Part shown: positions 18,154 through 26,582 of the stretch, one piece after another
How positions within the stretch are numbered: the stretch's first letter is position 1
Layout of the letters: each line of letters begins with the position of its first letter
Source: Algibacter sp.
GTDB lineage: Bacteria; Bacteroidota; Bacteroidia; Flavobacteriales; Flavobacteriaceae
Direction: 5' to 3'
Assembly (NCBI RefSeq): GCF_029245835.1
Contig: NZ_JAQWOO010000085.1
Span: 1 to 53,156 of the forward strand
DNA length: 53,156 nucleotides
The notes under the pieces: model-generated
Told to the model about the DNA's origin: nothing
The model's input: only the letters and a program-made list of their open reading frames with translations
Databases searched by the model: none
Program-made: the position numbers and the translations under genes

Positions 18154-20715
18154 TTACAACTGTGGGAAATTTTGATTCGTCAATTGATTTTGGGTGTAAG
18201 CATGGTTAAAATACGTGTTTGAAATTTCCATAGCCGTTTGATGTAATAGATCGCTAATTTCTGCTAAAGTATCATCGAGATTTTGTCGTATAAGCGCATC
18301 CTCATCTAATTTTAAAAGCGTTTCAATATGCAAGCTATTCATCTTAGTATGTGCTTTCATGATTTTTTCTTTACAGGCAGTTATGGTATTTGCACCTTCT
18401 GAATATGGCAATCTGCTCACATCCTTTTCAATACGCTTTACTTGGTAGGCTAGCGATTTTGCATAGTCTTTATCTAATAGTATCAATTTTGTAACGTTTT
18501 CTATACTTAAATAAGAGCGGTAACTATACCGGTATATATTAAGACTTTCACTGCTGTTTAATAGCGATTCTAAGATTTCATATTGTACTTGCTCATTATA
18601 ATTAATAACAAGTATGGCACGACATTTTTCAACATGCATCATAGCTTGTTCGGTTTGTAAACCTATAAAATAAAGCAGTAACCCTTGGTTTACCAAAATG
18701 CTTTCTTCAATAAGTGCCATAAATGCAATTAGTCGTGTAATAATCCGGTCTAAAAACTTTGAAAGGGCGTTAATAGAAAAATCATCGTTTTCGTTAAATT
18801 TTTGCCATTGTTTTTTAATACCATCAAATACACGCCACATGTCTTTAGACCATAAGCTTCTTAAAGAATAATAAGAATTGTTAAAGCTAGCCATGTTTTG
18901 AGCTAAACTGCCTAAGCGCTTTTCATCAGTTATCAAAGAAATAATTTCTTTTAAAGGGTTTTTTAAAAGTGCTTCGGAACCTTTACCAACAAAGCCAGGG
19001 AATGTGGAGGTAATATTTGTAATAGATTTATATAAAATAGTTAAGCTTTCAGAATCTGATTTTCGCGTACTATATTGGTCTTGATGCATTCTATTAAGAA
19101 CCATGCGTAAATAACGGGCAGTAACCAAAGCACGACTTAAATACCGTCCTGACCAATATAAGTTTTCTGCTGTATTACTCGATAAATCATTAATATCTGA
19201 AACATAATTATTTGATGACGCATCCCAAGAATAATTTCGTAATGGATTTTGAAGCTGATCTGAAACAATCCAAAAATCCTTACTAATTCCACCACGCTGA
19301 TTTGATACAAACAAGTTTTCACGTTCTGCTGCAACCCTTACTAAGCCACCAGGCATGATACTATAACTGTCTTTTTTAGCAATAGCAAAGGTTCTGCATA
19401 ATACTTTTCTAGGTTCTAAAGTGCCATTAACAAAATTTGGAGCTGTTGAAAATGAGATTTTTTCTTGCGCTACGAATTGGTAAGGCGCCAATGTGATTTC
19501 TTTTTTTAATTTAGCTAATGCTGCATCATCTAAAAATTCGCAAAAGAAAATATTTTCTCTATTGGAGCGATCAATACGTTTTACGACTAAATCTTTAAGA
19601 TGATTTAATACATAATCAAGCTCTTTTTTTTGACCGCACCACCAAGAGGCTATTTGAGGTAGGATTAAATCTTCTTTGAAAAAATAATTACAAATGGCAT
19701 TCATGAACGGAATTAACCCCGAATTTTCTAATATGCCACTACCAACAGGGTTTACTATAGCTACTTGCTGCTCTCTAACAACTTCTAATAGTCCTGCAAC
19801 GCCAAGATATGAATCTTCTCTTAACTCCAAGGGGTCCATAAAAAAGTCATCAACACGTCTTAAAACAACATCAACTTGTTTGAGTTTTTTAAGTGTTTTA
19901 AGCCATAGTTTTCCGTTTCTAACCACCAAGTCGCTACCCATAACTAATGGATACCCTAAAAAAGACCCCAAATAGGCGTGTTCAAAATAGGTTTCGTTGT
20001 GTGGTCCTGGAGTCAGGATAACTATATTTGGGTTGCTTTTATTTTGAGGCACCGCATCTAGCAGCATTTGTTTTAAGTCGTTAAAAAAACTTAAAGGATG
20101 TTTAACATTTATATTTTCGAAAATGGTTGGTACAACCCGGTTAAGGGCATACCTGTTTTCTAAAGCATATCCCATACCGGAAGGGGCTTGGGAACGATCG
20201 CTAACCACCCACATACGTCCGTCTGGACCTCGTGCTAAATCTGCAGAATAGATTTGTAAATTTTTAGAGGTGTTGTATTGAATTTGATCACATTGTCTTA
20301 AAAAGCCACGATGCGCAAACACTACTTCTTGGGGTACAATGCCATTTTTAAAAAGCTCGCGTTTACCATAAATATCTTTTAGAATTAGGTTTAATAGTTC
20401 GGCACGTTGTTTAAGTCCTCTTTCAATGGTGGTTTCCCATTCTGATTCATGAATTACAAATGGTACAATATTTAAATCCCAAGCACGGTTCATGCCATTG
20501 GGGTCATTATAAACGTTGTATGTTACACCGTTTTCTTCCATGAGCCAATTCACTTCATCTTGCTTAGCGATAAGGTTGTTATAGCCAATTTTAGAGAAAT
20601 TATTAAATACCTTTTCCCATTTAGGATTTATAGACATATCTGGTTTTAAAACCTCGTCGTAATCTTTAAATGCAGAAAAATAATTCTGGAATAGTGTATT
20701 TGATTTAAATGGCAT
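18154..20715 (-). CDS. Circularly permuted ATP-grasp ligase fused to Alpha-E domain
   Basis: An 853-residue fusion. Roughly residues 1-490 are a circularly permuted ATP-grasp domain (COG2308 type; DLNIVPFVIHESEWETTIERG, YSADLARGPDGRMWVVSDRS, VRRVDDFFMDP, GSGILEN). Residues about 510-845 are the all-helical Alpha-E domain (COG2307/DUF403; LSSNTAENLYWSGRYLSRA). In many bacteria the two parts are separate genes. Comparative-genomic work predicts ATP-dependent amide bond formation on a peptide, acting with transglutaminases. Length and motifs look complete. It is the middle gene of the three-gene cluster, 2 bp from the downstream transglutaminase gene. Confidence 0.9.
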   Translation of the reverse strand: MPFKSNTLFQNYFSAFKDYDEVLKPDMSINPKWEKVFNNFSKIGYNNLIAKQDEVNWLMEENGVTYNVYNDPNGMNRAWDLNIVPFVIHESEWETTIERGLKQRAELLNLILKDIYGKRELFKNGIVPQEVVFAHRGFLRQCDQIQYNTSKNLQIYSADLARGPDGRMWVVSDRSQAPSGMGYALENRYALNRVVPTIFENINVKHPLSFFNDLKQMLLDAVPQNKSNPNIVILTPGPHNETYFEHAYLGSFLGYPLVMGSDLVVRNGKLWLKTLKKLKQVDVVLRRVDDFFMDPLELREDSYLGVAGLLEVVREQQVAIVNPVGSGILENSGLIPFMNAICNYFFKEDLILPQIASWWCGQKKELDYVLNHLKDLVVKRIDRSNRENIFFCEFLDDAALAKLKKEITLAPYQFVAQEKISFSTAPNFVNGTLEPRKVLCRTFAIAKKDSYSIMPGGLVRVAAERENLFVSNQRGGISKDFWIVSDQLQNPLRNYSWDASSNNYVSDINDLSSNTAENLYWSGRYLSRALVTARYLRMVLNRMHQDQYSTRKSDSESLTILYKSITNITSTFPGFVGKGSEALLKNPLKEIISLITDEKRLGSLAQNMASFNNSYYSLRSLWSKDMWRVFDGIKKQWQKFNENDDFSINALSKFLDRIITRLIAFMALIEESILVNQGLLLYFIGLQTEQAMMHVEKCRAILVINYNEQVQYEILESLLNSSESLNIYRYSYRSYLSIENVTKLILLDKDYAKSLAYQVKRIEKDVSRLPYSEGANTITACKEKIMKAHTKMNSLHIETLLKLDEDALIRQNLDDTLAEISDLLHQTAMEISNTYFNHAYTQNQLTNQNFPQL

Positions 20716-20870
20716 TTATATTATTCTGTAGTTTTTTTGATAATAAAACAAATTTATAAAACTCTTTTTAAAACAACTCTAAAGCCCACTGAAGGGACAA
20801 TTGTTAAGGCAAATCACTTCGGCAAATGTGTATGAAAGTTTTTCTTCAATACTGGCTTTTGCGGATGTGT

Positions 20871-20966
20871 GCGTTAGGGATTGCAGTGGAAAGCCCACAG
20901 CGCCCCCGACAGGTGGGTGCGAGGACTTGCAACGGAAAGCCCGACCCTTTTAGGGTAACGCCCAAA
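20871..20966 (-). repeat. Dispersed intergenic repeat, copy A (within 274-bp gap)
   Basis: On the minus strand this stretch reads GGGCGTTACCC-AAAAGGGTCGGGCTTTC at one end and AATCCCTAACGC at the other. The same ends occur at 33033-33114 in plus orientation, with a different centre. It is GC-rich compared with its surroundings and carries no open frame. The rest of the gap at 20716-20989 shows nothing recognisable. It separates the DUF2126 and ATP-grasp genes. Confidence 0.75.
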
Positions 20967-20989
20967 TTACTATTTACATTTTAAATGCC

Positions 20990-23900
20990 TTATTTTTTTC
21001 TTAAATCTAATGTATTTGGAAACTCAAAATTAGTTGGTATTTCTTTATAATCAAATCTTTTAAAACTTATTTCGTTTTTAATATTGGCATCGTCGTTATC
21101 TGCTATGATATCGCCTTGTGTGTGCCCGAAACTCCAGAAACGATTGATGCGTCTAGACTCTGCTTCGAAGCTATTTACAGGATAGGTTTCGTAAGATCGA
21201 CCTCCTGGATGCGCCACAAAATAGGTGCAACCGCCAATGGAATGCTTGTTCCATGTGTCTACAACATCGAAAACTAAAGGTGCATCTACACCAACTGTGG
21301 GATGCAAAGAGGAATATGGGTTCCAGGCTTTATAGCGGATTCCTGCAACATATTCGCCTTTTACTCCCGTGTTTTTTAATGGCACTTTAACGCCATTACA
21401 GGTAACCATATAGCGCTCGTTAATAAAGTTTGAGACTTTAAATTGGATACGCTCTACTGAAGAATCGACATACCGAGCGGTTCCGCCACCAGTCATTTCT
21501 TCGCCTAAAACATTCCAAGGTTCTATAGCGGCTCTTAATTCTACATGCATATTGTTAATGGTGGTCATGCCATGAAGTGGAAATCTGAACTCGAAAAACG
21601 GGTCGAACCAATCTTCTTTAAAGTCGTAACCCGCTTTATTTAATTGGGTTACAATATCTTTAATGTCTTCTCTAACAAAATGTTCTATTAAGAATTTATC
21701 GTGTAATGCTGTTCCCCAACGTACTAAATCGTGTTCGTAAGGTGTTTTCCAGAACCAAGCAACTAAAGTCCTTACAAGTAAATTTTGCATTAAACTCATT
21801 TGTGGGTGTGGTGGCATATCAAAAGCACGAAGTTCTAGAATACCTAGTCTTCCTGTTGATGAATCTGGAGAATATAATTTGTCGATACAGAATTCTGCAC
21901 GGTGTGTATTTCCTGTTAAATCGGTTAATAAATGACGGAATAATCTATCGGTTAGCCAAAACGGAACGTCGCCATCTTTTGGGATTTTACTAAATGCAAT
22001 TTCTAGCTCGTATAGATTTTCCATCCGAGCTTCATCAATCCGAGGCGCTTGACTGGTTGCGCCTATAAAAGCTCCAGAAAACAAATATGATAACCCCGGG
22101 TGGTGTTGCCAAAACGTTAATAGACTTCGTAATAAACTGGGTTTGCGTAATAGCGGACTATCTTTTGGTGAAATACCTCCAAGCGTTACATGATTTCCTC
22201 CACCAGTACCGGTGTGTTTACCGTCTAGCATGAATTTTTCAGTTCCTAAGCGCGACTGTTTTGCATGTTCGTATAGGTTTAATGTATTTTGAGTAAGATC
22301 TTTCCAGTTTTTTGCTGGTTGTACATTTACTTCAATAACACCAGGATCTGGCGTAATTTTCATAGATTCTAAACGGTTATCGTGTGGCGGATCATAGCCT
22401 TCAAAAACCACAGGAATATGAAGTGCTTTTGAAGTGGCTTCGATAGATGCTATTAAATCTAAATAGAATTCTGCAGCATCTAAAGGTGGTAAGAATAAAT
22501 GTAGTTTATTATCTCTTACTTCGGCGCAAAGAGCAGTTCTGATAAAGTAATTGTGTTTTGGTTTAGCAATACCTTTTTTTTGAATCTTATCGAAACGTTT
22601 TGAAACCACATTCGCAAAATCTGGAAATTTATCTTGTTTTGTAAAATGGTCGGGTTCAAATTTTGGAAATTCTTCTTGTTCTGGTTTCTCGATAAGTGAA
22701 TTAAGAGGTAAACGTAACCCGACAGGGGAGTTACCAGGAATTAAGAAAATATGTTGTCGTCTAAATTCCCAAGCGTTACTATACCAAATATGCTCAGAAT
22801 TATTTAGAGGTAACACATAACCAACAGGTTTTGAAGTACCTTCTTTTAGAATCTCTTTTAATTTTTCTTTTACTAATAAATTGCCGTTTTCTTTTGTGGG
22901 GTCTATATCTATTGGCATTTGTCCTTCTTGCCAAAGGAAATAAAAAGCATCTTCGTAGGTAGGTTTAATGTGTTTATCTGAAACACCTAAATACGTTGTA
23001 AGGGTTTCTAAGAATTTTTTATCGGCATCTTTTGGTAATTCTGGATTATCAGAAAACAGCGAAAGTAGTTTTTTGTTTTGCCAGATGGGGTGTCCATCTT
23101 TCCGCCAGCATATTTCAATGGACCATCTTGGAAGGGGTTCTCCAGGATACCATTTTCCTTGTGCTTGATGCAGTACAGCACCATTTCCATATTCATCATA
23201 TAATCTTGCAGAAAGCGTTTTTGCTAATTCACGTTTGTGCTCGCCATCGGCATCGGTATTCCATTCTGGCGACTCCATATCGTCAATAGATACAAAGGTA
23301 GGTTCTCCTCCCATGGTTAATCTTACGTCGCCTTTTTCTAGTTCATCTTCAACTTTAAAACCCAGGTTATAAATAGCATGCCATTGGTCTTCTGTATAAG
23401 GCTTGGTTACTCTTGGAGATTCTAAAATACGTTTTACAGAGTTGTCAAAAAAGAATTCTGTTTCGCACACATCTGTCATTCCAGAAACAGGGGCAGCACT
23501 TTCAAATGAAGGTGTACAGGCTAATGGAATATGGCCTTCGCCAGCTAATAGTCCAGATGTCGCATCAAAACCAATCCAACCAGCACCAGGAATATAGACT
23601 TCTGCCCAAGCGTGTAAATCTGTAAAATCTTCTGCAGGACCAGACGGACCATCTAATGATTTTTCATCAGACTTTAATTGCACTAAATAGCCAGAAACAA
23701 AACGTGCACCATAGCCTAAATGACGCATCACTTGTACAAACAACCAAGCATAATCTCTACATGATCCATTTTTTTGCTCAAGTGTTTGCTCGCAAGATTG
23801 CACGCCAGGATCCATTCTAATATTATAGTTTAGATACTCATATATTTTCCTATTAATATCAATTAAAAAATAAATGGTTTTTCTGGGCGTTAAATCTATC

Positions 23901-24298
23901 GTTTTAATAAAATCCTCAAGTAATTTTCCTTTATCTGTGATTTCTAAATAGGGCAGAAGTTCTTTTTTAGTGGTTTCTAAGTATTCAAACGGATATTCTT
24001 CAGCATATTCTTCAACAAAAAAATCAAATGGATTTATAGTTTTTAAATCGGCTATAATTTCAATATCAACAGACAATTCTTTTGTCTTATCAGGAAAAGT
24101 TAAACGCGCTAAATAATTCCCAAAAGGGTCTTGCTGCCAATTAAAAAAGTGATTTTCAGGTTTTATTTTAATGGAATAAGACTCAATAGGTGTTCTACTA
24201 TGAGGAGCAGGACGTAACCTAAATATATGTGGTGATAAAGAAACGGAACGATCATATTTATATACCGTTTTATGAGAAATTATAATTTTTAGCGCCAT
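20990..24298 (-). CDS. Transglutaminase-DUF2126 (putative amidoligase) fusion
   Basis: A protein of about 1102 residues, read from the ATG at 24298 because MALKIIISHKTVYKYDR is the conserved beginning of the transglutaminase N-terminal domain. The transglutaminase core carries C180 in NGSCRDYAW, H229 in DLHAWAEVY and D245 in IGFDATSG. From about residue 300 to the end lies DUF2126, with LTMGGEPTFVS and GTGGGNHVTLGG; this family is predicted to be a glutamine-synthetase-like amidoligase. The pairing with ATP-grasp/Alpha-E and a second transglutaminase is a recognised conserved neighbourhood (COG4196 with COG2307/2308) of unknown product. Confidence 0.9.
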   Translation of the reverse strand: MALKIIISHKTVYKYDRSVSLSPHIFRLRPAPHSRTPIESYSIKIKPENHFFNWQQDPFGNYLARLTFPDKTKELSVDIEIIADLKTINPFDFFVEEYAEEYPFEYLETTKKELLPYLEITDKGKLLEDFIKTIDLTPRKTIYFLIDINRKIYEYLNYNIRMDPGVQSCEQTLEQKNGSCRDYAWLFVQVMRHLGYGARFVSGYLVQLKSDEKSLDGPSGPAEDFTDLHAWAEVYIPGAGWIGFDATSGLLAGEGHIPLACTPSFESAAPVSGMTDVCETEFFFDNSVKRILESPRVTKPYTEDQWHAIYNLGFKVEDELEKGDVRLTMGGEPTFVSIDDMESPEWNTDADGEHKRELAKTLSARLYDEYGNGAVLHQAQGKWYPGEPLPRWSIEICWRKDGHPIWQNKKLLSLFSDNPELPKDADKKFLETLTTYLGVSDKHIKPTYEDAFYFLWQEGQMPIDIDPTKENGNLLVKEKLKEILKEGTSKPVGYVLPLNNSEHIWYSNAWEFRRQHIFLIPGNSPVGLRLPLNSLIEKPEQEEFPKFEPDHFTKQDKFPDFANVVSKRFDKIQKKGIAKPKHNYFIRTALCAEVRDNKLHLFLPPLDAAEFYLDLIASIEATSKALHIPVVFEGYDPPHDNRLESMKITPDPGVIEVNVQPAKNWKDLTQNTLNLYEHAKQSRLGTEKFMLDGKHTGTGGGNHVTLGGISPKDSPLLRKPSLLRSLLTFWQHHPGLSYLFSGAFIGATSQAPRIDEARMENLYELEIAFSKIPKDGDVPFWLTDRLFRHLLTDLTGNTHRAEFCIDKLYSPDSSTGRLGILELRAFDMPPHPQMSLMQNLLVRTLVAWFWKTPYEHDLVRWGTALHDKFLIEHFVREDIKDIVTQLNKAGYDFKEDWFDPFFEFRFPLHGMTTINNMHVELRAAIEPWNVLGEEMTGGGTARYVDSSVERIQFKVSNFINERYMVTCNGVKVPLKNTGVKGEYVAGIRYKAWNPYSSLHPTVGVDAPLVFDVVDTWNKHSIGGCTYFVAHPGGRSYETYPVNSFEAESRRINRFWSFGHTQGDIIADNDDANIKNEISFKRFDYKEIPTNFEFPNTLDLRKK

Positions 24299-24580
24299 AG
24301 AAGTTCTTTCTTTTTTAGATAACACAATTTAAGTGTTTTCTATTGAGAAGTCACATAAATAGTCTCATAATTAACATACTTAAATTATGATTTTTATATT
24401 TTTAATATGTTGAAATTGAGAAAATATAAAATCACTGCTATTTTTATACTTAGAGGCTGAAAAAACATATGTTTTATTCAGGCTTGCGTCTATAGTTTTT
24501 CTATTTATGATGGTTACTAAAATGTTTTGACTTAAAGAAGAAGTATTCCTAACATAATAGTTTTGTTAATTCATTTAATT

Positions 24581-26029
24581 ATGGATAAGTTTGTTAAAAG
24601 CAACAAGTTTATGAGGGGTTTACCTAAATCTATAAAACATATAAAAATGAAAAAGAAACTATCCTTTTTTATTTTTATATCTATTGCTGTTATATTGATT
24701 ATCGGTTATGCTTTTTTAGATAAAAAAATATATACCAAAAGTGCAGCTGCTTTCTTATTTATATTAGCTATTGTTCAGGTTTTTGTATTACAGTTTTTTT
24801 TAAGAAATCAACTAAGAAATGATGTTATTAAAGCTAATTTGAGGCTAAGAGTTGATGAATTAAAAGAAAGTTTAGATTCTGCTGAAGAGTTGGCTAGTCA
24901 CAAATCTATATATTTATCTAATATGAGCTACGAAATTCGTACGCCATTAAATACGGTTTTGGGCATGTTAAATATGCTAAAACAAACAGCATTAAATGGT
25001 GACCAAACAGCTCAGGTTGAAATTGCTGAGTACTCTTCAAAACACTTATTGCAATTGGTTAATATGATTACCTATAACGCAGAAGCTAATAAGGGGAATT
25101 TAGAATTAAATTTAAAAAGTATTGATTTAAAAACGGATTTATCTAAACTTTTTAAGGTTTTAGAATATCAAGCTTGGGAAAAAAGTTTAGAGTTTGAATA
25201 TAAATTTTTATCAGAAGAAAAGGATAATTTTTTAGTTATTGGGGATACTGCTAAAATTCAACAAGTATTAATTAATTTGGTTAATAATGCTATAAAATTC
25301 ACCAACGCAGGAAAAATATCAATTATTGTTGACCAATCTGTAGGCATAGATAATGATCAAATAATAACCTTTTACATAAAGGATACAGGAGTAGGCATGA
25401 AACCCGAAGAAGTTAAGCAGGTTTTTAATATTCCGGATGGTGTTTACAGCAATTCTATTTTGAAAGACTACCGTGGTGGTGGTATGGGGATTTCCATTTC
25501 TCAGAAGTTAGTTGAGTTTATGGGTGGTGAACTCAAGTTAGAAAGCAAAGAAAATGAGGGCTCTACGTTTTATTTTAGCTTACAACTAAAGAAAACTTTT
25601 AATTTAAAGGCTGTTCAAGAAATAGAAAAGCCCATTTTATCTGATAAATTTAATGTTTTAGTAGCTGAAGATAATAGGATGAATCAAAAGGTAATTAAGT
25701 TTCTTTTAGAGCGTCAAGGAGCCGATTGTACTTTTGCGAAAAATGGTTTAGAAGCTGTTGATTTATATAAAATATTAGATTTTGATATGGTTTTTATGGA
25801 TATCTATATGCCAAATATGGATGGTTATGAAGCCACAAAATTTATAAAGGAAACGGATAAATATTTAGTTAATAAAACACCAATAATAGGAGTTTCAGCA
25901 AGTGCTTTTGAAAAAGATATTGAAAAAGCAAAACATGCAGGCATTGATGATTTTTTAGCAAAACCAATTGAGGTTAAAAAACTAAAAAATCTACTAGTAA
26001 AATTTTCAAAAACAAAGACTTCAGCTTAG
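24581..26029 (+). CDS. Hybrid histidine kinase/response regulator lacking the H-box histidine
   Basis: A 482-residue membrane protein. I chose the ATG at 24581 over a TTG at 24563. Two transmembrane helices (about residues 28-45 and 51-70) precede a short coiled coil and a HisKA domain. The H-box reads NMSYEIRTPLN, with tyrosine (residue 117, codon TAC) where family members have histidine. The ATPase domain looks intact: LINLVNNAIKF, DTGVGMKPEEV and GGGMGISISQKL. The C-terminal receiver domain has VAEDNRMN, the phosphoacceptor D407 in FMDIYMPNMDGYEA, and K in LAKPIE. It probably cannot autophosphorylate in the usual way, so it may act by binding or receive phosphate from another kinase. No partner regulator is adjacent. 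Confidence 0.88.
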   Translation: MDKFVKSNKFMRGLPKSIKHIKMKKKLSFFIFISIAVILIIGYAFLDKKIYTKSAAAFLFILAIVQVFVLQFFLRNQLRNDVIKANLRLRVDELKESLDSAEELASHKSIYLSNMSYEIRTPLNTVLGMLNMLKQTALNGDQTAQVEIAEYSSKHLLQLVNMITYNAEANKGNLELNLKSIDLKTDLSKLFKVLEYQAWEKSLEFEYKFLSEEKDNFLVIGDTAKIQQVLINLVNNAIKFTNAGKISIIVDQSVGIDNDQIITFYIKDTGVGMKPEEVKQVFNIPDGVYSNSILKDYRGGGMGISISQKLVEFMGGELKLESKENEGSTFYFSLQLKKTFNLKAVQEIEKPILSDKFNVLVAEDNRMNQKVIKFLLERQGADCTFAKNGLEAVDLYKILDFDMVFMDIYMPNMDGYEATKFIKETDKYLVNKTPIIGVSASAFEKDIEKAKHAGIDDFLAKPIEVKKLKNLLVKFSKTKTSA

Positions 26030-26071
26030 AGTTTATTTGGCAGTAATACTCAGAACACAACAATTCAACAT

Positions 26072-26452
26072 TTATTTTACTGCAATCATACTAATTTCAA
26101 CATTAACATTTTTGGGTAATCTGGCTACTTGCACGGTCTCTCTTGCAGGCGCATTGGCATCATCAAAGTAGCTGCCGTATATGTCATTAATTAAAGCAAA
26201 ATCATCCATATTACTTATGAAAATAGATGATTTTATAACATGATCAAAAGTCATACTTGCAGCTTCTAAAACGGCTTTTAAGTTTTGCATCACTTGTTTT
26301 GTTTCAGCTTCTATATGATCTAAAACGAGTGTATTTGTTTCGGGGTTAGTAGCAATTTGCCCAGAGGTATATAATGTGTTACCCGTTAAGATGGCTTGAT
26401 TATAAGGTCCTATTGGTGCTGGAGCTTTTTTTGTAATTATTACCGTTTTCAT
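26072..26452 (-). CDS. ridA: RidA family enamine/imine deaminase
   Basis: A 126-residue protein of the YjgF/YER057c/UK114 family, which forms homotrimers and hydrolyses reactive 2-aminoacrylate and related imines made by PLP enzymes. Visible are APAPIGPYNQAI near the N-terminus, the GQIA loop and the diagnostic arginine R104 in APARETVQVARLP, which binds the substrate carboxylate. Length is typical. It is on the same strand as lptD, 130 bp downstream of it, and converges on the kinase gene. Confidence 0.93.
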   Translation of the reverse strand: MKTVIITKKAPAPIGPYNQAILTGNTLYTSGQIATNPETNTLVLDHIEAETKQVMQNLKAVLEAASMTFDHVIKSSIFISNMDDFALINDIYGSYFDDANAPARETVQVARLPKNVNVEISMIAVK

Positions 26453-26582
26453 AATAATGTCTTTAGTTATTTTATTTCCGAGAAAGCTTAGGATTGAGAA
26501 TTCACTTTTATAAATATAAAGAATAATAAATAAAGCGAAACGCTCTAAATTAAATTTATATTTAAGCGAGATTACTTAATTT

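Noticed and set aside
24299-24580. Search for a small gene or RNA in the 282-bp gap before the hybrid kinase
   Set aside because: Only AT-rich sequence with early stops in all frames; no hairpin or motif stood out beyond chance.
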